This document shows positions 18,470 through 27,119 of a DNA stretch of 64,000 nucleotides, piece after piece. This DNA comes from Methanomassiliicoccales archaeon LGM-DZ1. Its GTDB lineage: Archaea; Thermoplasmatota; Thermoplasmata; Methanomassiliicoccales; Methanomethylophilaceae. Each line of letters opens with the position of its first letter. Position 1 is the stretch's first letter. The notes under the pieces were generated by a model that was not told where the DNA came from, ran no database searches, and worked only from the letters and a program-made list of their open reading frames with translations. Location: contig CP115556.1 in assembly GCA_030168595.1 (NCBI GenBank), positions 434,001 through 498,000 on the forward strand. The letters run 5' to 3'. The translations under genes were made by a program, and so were the position numbers.

Positions 18470-20575
18470 TCAATCGGACAGCCTGCCGTCAGAATACGAT
18501 ATTACATGCTGGCACACTCTGTCCGATACCAGGGCGCCGATCAGCTCCTCTTCCTTGGGGAGCCAGAAACCGCGGTCGCAGACGATGACCAGCCTCTTCT
18601 TGGCACGGGAGACCGCGGTGTTGATGACCTTCATGCCCGTCGCCGTGGATGAGGATGTGAACCTGAGAGGGACGTCGCGGACGCAGTCTTCGCCGTCCTG
18701 CACGCTCAGGATGACCGTGTCCCATTCCCTCCCCTGGGATTTGTGCACGGTCAGCAGGGCGTCCCCCTCCGACCACGGCATGGTGTCGCGGAGGACGCGG
18801 TACTGGTTCTTGTACGGGGTCAGGATGCAGAAGCTCCCTGCGGGAGGCTCCTCGCGCCGGATCCATTCCGAGATGGCCTCGGCCTCCGGCCTGTTCATGC
18901 GCTCTTTCCTCGGGCCGCACCTGACATCAATGCAGATTATCTCCAGCGGATGCTCGGCCAATCCCCTGATGCCGTTGCGGTAGACGAAGCGGTCGAGGAC
19001 CCCGGCGAGGTTGTCCCCGAAGCGGTGGGAGGCGGTGAGGTCGCGCTTGACCGTGCGGGCGAAAGAGGGCTCCGCCCCTGCGCGGTACATGTCGGCAAGC
19101 TCCTGCGGATCCCTGGCGAGGACATCCTCGGTGTAGAGGGCGGACATGTCCCAGAGGAAGGACCAGGCCATCTTGGGGTCCTTCCCCGCCCATCCCTCCA
19201 TGCTCTCCTTCTCCAGGGTGCACACCGGGGGCAGCTGCTTATGGTCCCCCAGGAACGTCACGGGGATGCCGTTGGCCAGCAGGGCGGTGCTCAGGAGGAC
19301 CCCGCAGTACCCGGCCTCGTCGATGAATATGTGGTCGGCATCCAGGGCCGGCTTGTCCCCTTCGGCGCCGTTCGGCAGGAAGCGCGACATGCATATCTGC
19401 GGGGTGCAGGCGATTATCAGCGCGTCCTTCGGATCGCGGTCGACCGCCGATGCAGTGAGGGCGGCCGCCTGAGACTCCAGCTCCTCGATCCTCGCACCGA
19501 TCTGCATGTCCGTGCATCCGGCGTACTAAGGGATCGAGCCCGCCGGACGGTCGCGCCCGTACATCACCCTCTGAAGTTCTCCCAGTGCATTGCCGTCGCC
19601 TTTTTCCGCACGTGCCAGCAGCGCAGAGGCCTCCCTGTCGCCCTCCAGCCTCCGGGAGAGCGAGGCGATCCTGTCGGAGAAAGGCTTCCCGCGCTCGCCC
19701 CTTTTTTGCATGGACATGAGCTCTGCGACCTCGCCGCGGACGGAATCGCGGCGGCGCTCGGCGAGGACCTTCCTGAGAAGGTCCGCATCCTTCCTGCGCT
19801 TGTCCGCGATGGCGCGGATGCCCTTCCCCTCGCATATGCCGGGATACTCCGAGGCGAACGGCTCGGTCGCCGTCCCCAGGCGGATGATGGCCTTCGCCGG
19901 GTCCAGCCCCGACAGCTCCCTGCTGCGGCCGATGGCGCTTATGAGCCCGCGCAGTACCTGCTCCACGGCGTTGTTGGTCGGAGCGATCACCGCTACCCTC
20001 CTCCCCTTTGCAAGATAAGCGGAGACGGAAGCTGCGAGGACCTCCTGGGTCTTCCCGGTGCCGGGAGCTCCCCACACATATGACATGGGGGACGAAAGCA
20101 CCGCGCGGACCGCCTCCCTCTGCTCCGGGGTAGGGGCGGGGCCGTCGGGCCAAGGCACGGCATCCCCGGCGATGCACGGGGCCGAACGGGGCAGGGACAC
20201 CGACTCCCCGAAGCGCTCGTAATATTCCTTGAGGTTCCTGACCAGGAAGGACAGGTCCGTCTCTATGCTGAACCTGTGCCCCTCCTCGGAAGCCACGTTG
20301 AACACCCAGGCTGGGACCTTCGCCGCCAAGGTGCGGCTGTCCCTGTCGTAGAAGAGGATCTCCGCCTCCGCGGTGACGCAGAGGTCCTCGATCCTGATCC
20401 TGAGCCCGTCGGTATCCTCGATGGGGCGGGCGAGCACGAGGATGATGTGCTCCTTCCCGGACGTATGGTACGACTCAACCTCTGCTACAGAGAGATTGGT
20501 CCCGTTGGCCCCGGTGAACGACAGCAGGGCCTCCGCCGCGGACGTGCAGACGGAGACCAGTTCGCGGCCCCTCAT
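18470..20575 (-). CDS. SF1 (UPF1/Dna2-like) helicase with in-frame TAG
   Basis: One helicase frame of 702 codons is interrupted by TAG at codon 350 (19526-19528). The frame continues through YAGCTD directly into the second half. Before the TAG lie an N-terminal domain, the Q-motif-like PTPEQREAV and Walker A (WGAPGTGKT). After it lie Walker B (FIDEAGYC), LGDHKQLPPV, the motif TVHKSQGREWDTVI and motif VI (TAVSRAKKRLVIV). Neither half is a functional helicase alone, so either TAG is translated (pyrrolysine) or the gene is dead. ATG 20575 overlaps the upstream gene stop (ATGA), placing it third in a unit with two tandem paralogues. Confidence 0.8.
19526..19528 (-). other. in-frame TAG codon in the SF1 helicase gene
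   Basis: Plus-strand CTA at 19526-19528 is TAG in the helicase frame, between ...RDRPAGSIP and YAGCTDMQIGARI.... It falls in the variable region between the early motifs and Walker B. The frame is unchanged across it. Confidence 0.75.
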
Positions 20576-21465
20576 CCGGCGTTCTTCACTCTCTGCGCCT
20601 TAGGCTCCCTGGGGGCCGGAGGCTCCATATCGAAATAACCGTCGACGAAATCGGCGATGTGCCCATGGCAGGAGGCGAGGTGCTTCTTGGCGGTCAGCTT
20701 GGTCGACATGGCGTAGCGGCTCATGTCGTCGAGCCCGTCGGCGAGGTACCCGGCCCTGTCGGTGCGGTTGCATTCCCAGTACATCACGGCCTTCTCGATC
20801 TCCGGAAGCGACTTCCCATCGATGGAGAGGGTCGCAGCGTCGTTCAGGCTGTTGAAGAACTGCCTGAAGAGCAGGACGGAGCGGTTTGACATCTTCTTGT
20901 CCATCTTGAACCTCTTCTTAGAGGGGTTCATGGCGGATATCGTCTCGGCGGCCGTCGCGCCGAGGTCTATGCAGTCCCGGCACTTGATCGGCACGTCGCG
21001 GATGTCCGCCGCCCAGCCTATGTACCCCATGTCGAGGTAGCAGCAGTTCATGTACAGGACGACGACGTCCTGCGGGTCCTGCGCACGCGGGACCTCGGAG
21101 GCTATGATCCTGAACATCTCGCCGGTGACGGAGCCAGCTTCGATCCCGGGATGCTTGATCTCCATCTCCGTTTCCACCCTGGCCATCGCGGGCACCGGGT
21201 ACACGGTGCCTGGCTCGACGGCGGCGATGCAGGCGGCCGCCGCCTTGCGGGGTATCTCCCCGTAGGCGCGGACGAAGGCCCTGTCCTCCCCGTCCCAGCG
21301 GTCTACGCCGTCCGACCAGAAGTCGGCGGCCTTCGAGAGGTTCCCGTGGGCCAGCATCGATTCCGCTGCTATGAAGCAGGCGTTCCATCCCGCATCGTCC
21401 GCTATGACCGGGATGTCGTATGCTGTCTCCTTTTCCTCTTCCTTCTTCCTTCCGAACATCGTCAT
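20572..21465 (-). CDS. hypothetical protein, 297 aa; paralogue of the next gene upstream
   Basis: I do not recognise a named family. The protein is soluble and helical, begins MTMFGRKKEEEKE, and shares blocks with its neighbour: RWDGEDRAFVRAYGEIPRK and the strongly conserved GWAADIRDVPIKCR. Conserved cysteines (NCCYLDMG, KCRDCIDLG) are partly shared. Start ATG 21465 or 21459 lies about 25-30 nt from a TGTTTAAC element, suggesting its own leaderless promoter. Its stop overlaps the helicase start, so the three genes probably act together. Confidence 0.7.
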   Translation of the reverse strand: MTMFGRKKEEEKETAYDIPVIADDAGWNACFIAAESMLAHGNLSKAADFWSDGVDRWDGEDRAFVRAYGEIPRKAAAACIAAVEPGTVYPVPAMARVETEMEIKHPGIEAGSVTGEMFRIIASEVPRAQDPQDVVVLYMNCCYLDMGYIGWAADIRDVPIKCRDCIDLGATAAETISAMNPSKKRFKMDKKMSNRSVLLFRQFFNSLNDAATLSIDGKSLPEIEKAVMYWECNRTDRAGYLADGLDDMSRYAMSTKLTAKKHLASCHGHIADFVDGYFDMEPPAPREPKAQRVKNAG

Positions 21466-21508
21466 TACCTTCTAGGCCCGGTCGCCCGGTTAAACATTTG
21501 CGCTGCAG

Positions 21509-22351
21509 TCAGCGGGAACTCCCTTTCCCGAAGTACTCCTCTATGAACGCGGATATCGCGGCGTCCGCCGAACGGCGGTTCGATCTCGTTATGCCTGCGG
21601 ACGCCCCCCTGCCGACGGCGTTCAGCCCCTCGGCCAGGCGGATGGTCCTGTCGGCAGGAGCGGAGCTCCAGTATGCGACAGCCGATTCTATGTCCTCCAG
21701 CGGCCTCGACCTGACCGCCTCCTCGGTGTCCTGCGACAGCTGATCGAAGAAGCCCTTGTAAAGTGCCAGCGTGCGCACGGCCATCTTGACGTTCATGCTC
21801 CCCATGTACCCCTCGGAAGCATGCTTTCCGGCGGCGCCCTCGGAGCGTTCCGCCAGGGCGGAAGCGGAACGGCAGAGGAGGGGCACGTCGCGGATGTCCG
21901 CCGCCCATCCCATCCTCCCGATCTGGAGGTAGAAGCAGTTCATGCAGAGGAGGACCACATGGTCGTCCGAGTCCATCCTGTCCAGCTTCGAGGAGACCGA
22001 GTCGAAGGACTCGCGGCAGACGGATGCCGTCACATCCGGGAACTTCAGGGACATGTAGGATTCCAGCTCGGCGAGCTGATGGCACGGGTGCAGCACACCC
22101 TTGGAGATATCCGACACCACCTTCTCAGAGAAACGGCGGGGGATGCCCCGGTAAACGCGCAGGAACCCCTCGTCCTTCCCGTCCCAGCGGTCGGCGGACT
22201 GCTTCCACAGGGCCACGGCGCCCCTGAGGTCGCCGGAACGCCACTGCCTGCCGGCGGCGTCCGCGAAGCTGCTCCACGGAGCGTCCGCCGGTATGTCCGG
22301 GAGCTCGGGCGCGTCCGCCCCCTTCTTCCCCTTCCTGCCGAACAGTCCCAT
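21509..22351 (-). CDS. hypothetical protein, 280 aa; first of a tandem paralogous pair
   Basis: A paralogue of the following gene. It begins MGLFGRKGKKGADAPELPDI and contains RWDGKDEGFLRVYRGIPRR and GWAADIRDVPLLCR at matching positions. The pair clearly arose by tandem duplication and then diverged. No membrane segments or catalytic motifs stand out. A TATA-like AT-rich stretch lies at about 22375-22390. Proximity to an SF1 helicase hints at a nucleic-acid-related role, without direct evidence. Confidence 0.7.
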   Translation of the reverse strand: MGLFGRKGKKGADAPELPDIPADAPWSSFADAAGRQWRSGDLRGAVALWKQSADRWDGKDEGFLRVYRGIPRRFSEKVVSDISKGVLHPCHQLAELESYMSLKFPDVTASVCRESFDSVSSKLDRMDSDDHVVLLCMNCFYLQIGRMGWAADIRDVPLLCRSASALAERSEGAAGKHASEGYMGSMNVKMAVRTLALYKGFFDQLSQDTEEAVRSRPLEDIESAVAYWSSAPADRTIRLAEGLNAVGRGASAGITRSNRRSADAAISAFIEEYFGKGSSR

Positions 22352-22526
22352 TCGAATCGTCCTCCCTAACGCCCTTCTATTACTTTAAGGACGACTTCGA
22401 GGGCGGAGAAACGGGAAGCACATCACGGACGCAGGACGGAGTACCCGCCCACGAACTTCTCGATCTGATAGTCGGCAACGGCGAAGTTCTTGGGGGCCGA
22501 GGACGCGGATGCCTTCTCTATGATGT

Positions 22527-24182
22527 TCAAGGCCGAGCACGAACGTGTCGGAACGGTCGGACGGCCTGCCTCCGCAGCAAGGCCGCCTTGGCGATGTCGC
22601 CCTCAGATGCCCAGGCCTTCCTGGCCGCGGAAGAAGACCCCCGCCATCGCCTCTTCTCCTTCTTCTTCCTGGCCACGCTCTCCTCGAAGCTCTCCTTCTC
22701 CGGAGCGTAGTCGCAGGTGACGTCCTTCCCTTCGCAGACGGTGCCGTCCACGCAGTCGATGACCGCGTCAGCGGTCATGGCGTCGACCTCGACGAAAGAC
22801 GATTCCTCCCCGAGCCCGACCTTACCGACCGCCTCGTCCGGGAGGCCGGCCCTCTTGCGGACCATGTCCGCGATCCGGGTCCTGGTCATCCCGTCCTTCT
22901 TACCGAGATTGATGATGAGTGACACCGTGTCCGGCGCCCTGCCCGACGGCTTCTTCTTGGGGGGCTGGTCCGGGCCCTTGTCCGGGCGGGGGCGGGCCCT
23001 GCGCTCATGATGGACCACCTCATGCGGCTCGGAGAACTCCTCGAGGTCCTCCGGCTCTATCCTGCGGATGCGCACGTCGGTGGCGTCCTCGAACAGGCGG
23101 ATGCGGTCCATGTCCCTGCGGGTGGCTATGGTGACAGCGGTGCCCTCCCTGCCGGCCCTCCCGGTCCTGCCGATCCTGTGGATGTAGGATTCCGCCCGGG
23201 ACGGGGCGTCGAAGTTCACCACCAGGTCGACATCCTCGATGTCCAGGCCCCTGGCGGCGACATCGGTGGCGATGAGCACAAGAGTCCTGTTGTCCCTGAA
23301 CTTCCTGACCACCCTCTCCCTGAGCTCCTGGGGCATGTCGCCGTGGAGGGTCCCCACCCTGCGGTCGTCCCTCATCTCCTCGTAAAGGGTGTCGACCATG
23401 GTCTTGGTGGCGCAGAAGACGATCGCCTTGGGGTTCCCGCGGGCCAGGACGGCGCGCAGGACGTCGCGTTTCTCCTCGCGCCTGCACATGATGACGTACT
23501 GCCTGGTGAGACCGGAGAGGACGTTCCCCTCGGTGGCATCTATGGTCACCGGATCATGCAGCAGGCTCTGCTCCAGCCTCTCGACGGAAGGGGTCATGGT
23601 GGCCGAGAACATCATGGTGTGGCGGCCCTCCGGAAGATGTGCCAGCACCGCGTTCAGGTCCTCCTCGAACCCCATCTCCATCATGCGGTCGGCCTCGTCG
23701 ATCACCGCTTCCTCCGCGGAATCGAGCGAGAGGATGCCCCTCTCGCACATGTCCCGGAGGCGCCCGGGGGTGCCGACGATGACGTCCGCCCCCCTGCGGA
23801 TGGCCTCGGCCTGCTGCCTCATGTCCGCTCCGCCGTACACGGCGAGGCTGTAGTGGCGGGACGTCTTCGAGAGCTTCCTGAACTCCAGCTCCACCTGCAG
23901 GGCGAGCTCGCGGGTGGGGACGATGACCAGGACCGAAGGCCGGTGGCGACCCCCCTCGGTGCGGGAGAGGGCGGCCATGGCGTACGCCCCGGTCTTCCCG
24001 GTGCCGGTCTGGGCCTTTGCGATGATGTCCCTGCCCGAAAGGGCCGCGGGTATGGCCTCGGCCTGCACGCGTGTGGGCTCCGCCCATCCCAGCGCCTCGG
24101 CGGCGCGGGCTATCTCGGGCCTGACGCCCAGTTCTTCGAAGGTGACCGTGTTAACAGCTCCGGCGGGGCGGATGCCCCGCAT
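22527..24182 (-). CDS. DEAD-box RNA helicase with DbpA-like C-terminal domain
   Basis: A 551-residue ATP-dependent RNA helicase. Motifs in order: Q motif (PTRVQAEAIP), Walker A (AQTGTGKT), PTRELALQ, TPGRL, DEAD (VIDEADRMM), SAT (MFSATMTP) and the RNA/ATP motif HRIGRTGRAGREG. After a basic linker (about residues 385-420), a DbpA-like RNA-binding domain runs from LIINLGKKDGMTRTRIADM to YAPEKES. ATG 24182 is about 27 nt downstream of TTTTTATAGG, so it is leaderless. The last 25 residues look unlike family sequence and a second frame stays open to 22423, so a frameshifted tail is possible. Confidence 0.92.
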   Translation of the reverse strand: MRGIRPAGAVNTVTFEELGVRPEIARAAEALGWAEPTRVQAEAIPAALSGRDIIAKAQTGTGKTGAYAMAALSRTEGGRHRPSVLVIVPTRELALQVELEFRKLSKTSRHYSLAVYGGADMRQQAEAIRRGADVIVGTPGRLRDMCERGILSLDSAEEAVIDEADRMMEMGFEEDLNAVLAHLPEGRHTMMFSATMTPSVERLEQSLLHDPVTIDATEGNVLSGLTRQYVIMCRREEKRDVLRAVLARGNPKAIVFCATKTMVDTLYEEMRDDRRVGTLHGDMPQELRERVVRKFRDNRTLVLIATDVAARGLDIEDVDLVVNFDAPSRAESYIHRIGRTGRAGREGTAVTIATRRDMDRIRLFEDATDVRIRRIEPEDLEEFSEPHEVVHHERRARPRPDKGPDQPPKKKPSGRAPDTVSLIINLGKKDGMTRTRIADMVRKRAGLPDEAVGKVGLGEESSFVEVDAMTADAVIDCVDGTVCEGKDVTCDYAPEKESFEESVARKKKEKRRWRGSSSAARKAWASEGDIAKAALLRRQAVRPFRHVRARP

Positions 24183-24234
24183 GTCCCTTCCCTATGGCGA
24201 ACCCTATAAAAATGGAACCCCTCGCGGAAAGGGC

Positions 24235-24924
24235 TCAGCTCTTGCCGCCGACGGTGTCCTCGGCGGACTGGATGCACTTGGTCAGCACCGAGTAGGCGCT
24301 GATCATGTCCGGCTCGTCGACTATGAAGATGGTGTCGGTGTGGCAGGAGACGGTCTCCTCGATGTTGATGCCGGCATCGGAGAGGTTGGTGATCAGGTAG
24401 GCGATGACCCCGGCGGTATCGACGATCTTCTCGGGGGACTTCACCACGATCTCGACGAGGTTCTCCCTCACCTTGATGATGTTGAACCTGCCGACGGTGT
24501 CCATGATCCTGTCCCTGAGCATGCGGTCGGCGATAATGGTAACGGCGCTGGCCGACTGCACGCACTGCATGATGGAGTTCTCGTTCCAGAGGTCCTTGAA
24601 CAGGCTGTCCATCTTGTGGAGGACGGTCCAGTCGTTCTTGGCGGTGACGATGCAGGTCTTCGTCCTCATCTCGAGCCTGCTGTCCTTGAGGACGGTGAGG
24701 ATGGCAAGCTCATGGTCGGTGGTGACGCTGAGCTTGGTGGCGTAGCGCCTGCAGGCGATCATGACGGCCTCCTCGTTCTCCACGTCCAGGTCCTTCATGA
24801 TCATCCGGGCCAGGGAGGAGTAGTTGATGAGGCCTTTGGAAACGCAGTCCTTGATGCTCGGGTGCGCATCGATGTATATCCTGGTCCGCTCAGCCAGGCT
24901 TTCGCGCGAGGGGGTTTCTGCCAT
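24235..24924 (-). CDS. ACT-like domain regulatory protein
   Basis: A 229-residue soluble protein. The C-terminal half has ACT-like signatures (VRENLVEIVVKSPEKIVDT, IAYLITNLSDAGINIEETVS), preceded by an N-terminal HTH-like section (LINYSSLARMIMKDLDVEN). Archaeal proteins of this plan are usually annotated as ACT-domain proteins of unknown ligand. ATG 24924 lies about 25 nt from ACATAAATATC, giving a leaderless start; the longer frame to 24993 passes through the promoter. It is a candidate amino-acid-responsive regulator beside the arginine genes, though on its own promoter. Confidence 0.7.
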   Translation of the reverse strand: MAETPSRESLAERTRIYIDAHPSIKDCVSKGLINYSSLARMIMKDLDVENEEAVMIACRRYATKLSVTTDHELAILTVLKDSRLEMRTKTCIVTAKNDWTVLHKMDSLFKDLWNENSIMQCVQSASAVTIIADRMLRDRIMDTVGRFNIIKVRENLVEIVVKSPEKIVDTAGVIAYLITNLSDAGINIEETVSCHTDTIFIVDEPDMISAYSVLTKCIQSAEDTVGGKS

Positions 24925-25002
24925 ATGCGGGAAGTAACACATTCCGATATTTATGTCCTGTTTCTGACAGGATGTACAATTATGGAGGGTCACTTGAAAG
25001 GA

Positions 25003-25031
25003 CCGCGGGAAGGCCTGCGGGCCCCCCGCGG
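25003..25031 (-). terminator. argD terminator-like hairpin
   Basis: CCGCGGG (25003-25009) pairs with CCCGCGG (25025-25031) just beyond the argD stop. There is no strong T-run. Confidence 0.35.
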
Positions 25032-25053
25032 AAGAACATCTGTTAAGGGTTTC

Positions 25054-26247
25054 TCAGAGCAGGGCGACGGCCTCGGAGAAGACCTTCATGAAGTCGTCCT
25101 TCTGCTTCATCGAGAAGATGAGCGGCGGGATGAGCCTGACGGTCTTGCCGTGGGCGAGGTTGACCAGGACCTGGTGGCCGATCATGTAGTCCCTGATGGA
25201 CGCCGCCTCCTCGGGAGTGGATATCTCCACGCCCTGGATGAAGCCCATTCCGCGGACGTCGACGATCTTGTTCGGGAAGTCGGCCTGGAGGGCCTTGAGG
25301 TCCTTGGTCCAGGCCTCGCCGACGGTCCTGACGTTCTCGAGGAGGTGCTCGCGGTTGATGATGTCGATGACGGCGCATCCGCTGGCGGTGACCAGGGGGT
25401 TGCCGCCGAAGGTGGTCCCGTGGGTCCCGGGGGTCATGACGGAAGCGATTTCGTCGGTGGACATGACGGCTCCGATGGGCATGCCCGCGGCCAGGCCCTT
25501 GGCGGTGGTCATGATGTCCGGGATGACGCCCAGGGCATCGCAGCACCACCACTGGCCTGTCCTTCCCATTCCGGTCTGGACCTCGTCGACGATCATCAGG
25601 GTGCCGTTGTCGGTGCAGAGGTCGCGGACGCCTCTGAAGAACTCGCGGGTCGCCGGGTGGACCCCGGACTCCCCCTGGATCCCTTCGACGATGAGCGCAG
25701 CGGTGTCCTTGGTCATCTTCGCCTTGACATCCTCGAGGTCGTTGAAGTTGTAGTAGACGTACGCGTCCTTGTTGATGAGCGCCTCGAACGAGTTCTGGAT
25801 GTTCTTCTGCCCGGTGGCTCCCATGGCGGCCGAGGTCCTTCCGTGGAACCCGTTCAGGGCGGACATGATCTTGGTCCTCCCGGTGTAGCGGACAGCGGTC
25901 TTCATGGCGCCCTCGTTGGCCTCTGCGCCGCTGTTGCAGAACAGTGTGCGGGTGATCGGCTCGGGGGTTATGGTGGAGATGCGCTGTGCCAGCTGCGCCT
26001 GCTCCTTGATGTAGTAGAGGTTGGAGACGTGCACCAGGTGGGACACCTGGTCGCGCATGGCCTTGACCCATTCCGGGTGCGAGTACCCGAGGGAGCAGAC
26101 GGCGATGCCCGCCACGGTGTCGAGGTACTGCTTCCCCTCGTCGTCGTACAGGTAGCAGCCCTCTCCCCTCTCGAACGCAAGGTCCAGGCGACCGTAGTTC
26201 GGGAACAGGTATCTCTGGCTCAGCTCCTTGACTTTATCGAATTCCAT
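25054..26247 (-). CDS. argD: acetylornithine aminotransferase
   Basis: A 397-residue class III PLP aminotransferase converting N-acetylglutamate semialdehyde to N-acetylornithine. Visible features: CNSGAEANEGAMK, the PLP-site Asp in VDEVQTGMGRTG, and the Schiff-base Lys in TTAKGLAAGMPIGA. TFGGNPL completes the cofactor site. It is the last gene of argC-argJ-argB-argD, starting 2 nt after the argB TAA. The operon context supports argD over other class III transaminases. Confidence 0.94.
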   Translation of the reverse strand: MEFDKVKELSQRYLFPNYGRLDLAFERGEGCYLYDDEGKQYLDTVAGIAVCSLGYSHPEWVKAMRDQVSHLVHVSNLYYIKEQAQLAQRISTITPEPITRTLFCNSGAEANEGAMKTAVRYTGRTKIMSALNGFHGRTSAAMGATGQKNIQNSFEALINKDAYVYYNFNDLEDVKAKMTKDTAALIVEGIQGESGVHPATREFFRGVRDLCTDNGTLMIVDEVQTGMGRTGQWWCCDALGVIPDIMTTAKGLAAGMPIGAVMSTDEIASVMTPGTHGTTFGGNPLVTASGCAVIDIINREHLLENVRTVGEAWTKDLKALQADFPNKIVDVRGMGFIQGVEISTPEEAASIRDYMIGHQVLVNLAHGKTVRLIPPLIFSMKQKDDFMKVFSEAVALL

Positions 26248-26249
26248 GT

Positions 26250-27116
26250 TTATCCCTTGAATGATGATTGTTGATCGGTTGATGATGCCCGCTTCGATCG
26301 GCCTTTGACGATGAGGGTGCCCACCGGCTCCCCTCTTATCGCGCCGGTTATTATGCTTCCGTCGGTGCGGCCGCTGACCATGCGGACGGATTCCGCCCCT
26401 GCCTCGACCGCCTTCCGGCAGGCGATGACCTTGGGAATCATCCCTCCGCTGATAGTGCCGTCCTTCACCATGGCATCGATCTGGGACAGCGTGACGGTGT
26501 CGATCTTCGACGACGGGTCCTTCACGTCCCTCAGTATCCCGGGGACATCGGTGACCGCAATCATCTCCTTCACCCCTGCCGCGGCGGCCACGGCCGCGGC
26601 CATGGTGTCGGCGTTCACGTTGAGATGCTGGGTCCCGTCCGACCCGACGGGATAGATGACAGGTGCCACGCCGTCGTCGACGAGGTCGTAGATGACCTGC
26701 GCGTCCACCTTCACGGGAACCCCGGTGAGACCATAATCCACGAACATCTCCTTCCCCTCGTCGATGACGGTCATGGGCTCGTCCTTCCTGCTCTCGGCCA
26801 CGAAGTAGCCCGGCATGCCGACGCATCTGACCCCCGCTTTCTCCATGGCGGCCACGATGTCTCCGTTGATGCTGCGGAGGACACTCTCCACCACCTCCAT
26901 CGTCGGCCCGTCGGTGATGCGCTTGCCGGCGACCTTCTTGGGCACGATGCCGCGCCTCTCGAGCTCGGCATTGATGGCGGGGCCTCCGCCGTGCACGAAC
27001 ACCAGGCTGATCCCCTCCTTCTGGAGCTCGGCGGCCTCAGCGCAGAGCTTCTCCAGGCCCCCCTCGCCGAGGGCGTTCCCGCCGAACTTCACCAGATAGA
27101 TCTCGCGCATGCCCAT
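26250..27116 (-). CDS. argB: acetylglutamate kinase
   Basis: A 288-residue amino-acid kinase phosphorylating N-acetylglutamate. The N-terminal YLVKFGGNAL, the FVHGGGPAIN loop, NVNADTMAAAVA and the ADP-site region (TVTLSQIDAMVKDGTISGGMIPK) are all present. The start is ATG 27116, with ATG 27110 as alternative, a few bases after the argJ stop. The C-terminal 15 residues (Lys/Arg/Ser/Gln-rich) extend past the usual family end. Confidence 0.94.
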   Translation of the reverse strand: MGMREIYLVKFGGNALGEGGLEKLCAEAAELQKEGISLVFVHGGGPAINAELERRGIVPKKVAGKRITDGPTMEVVESVLRSINGDIVAAMEKAGVRCVGMPGYFVAESRKDEPMTVIDEGKEMFVDYGLTGVPVKVDAQVIYDLVDDGVAPVIYPVGSDGTQHLNVNADTMAAAVAAAAGVKEMIAVTDVPGILRDVKDPSSKIDTVTLSQIDAMVKDGTISGGMIPKVIACRKAVEAGAESVRMVSGRTDGSIITGAIRGEPVGTLIVKGRSKRASSTDQQSSFKG

Positions 27117-27119
27117 CTC

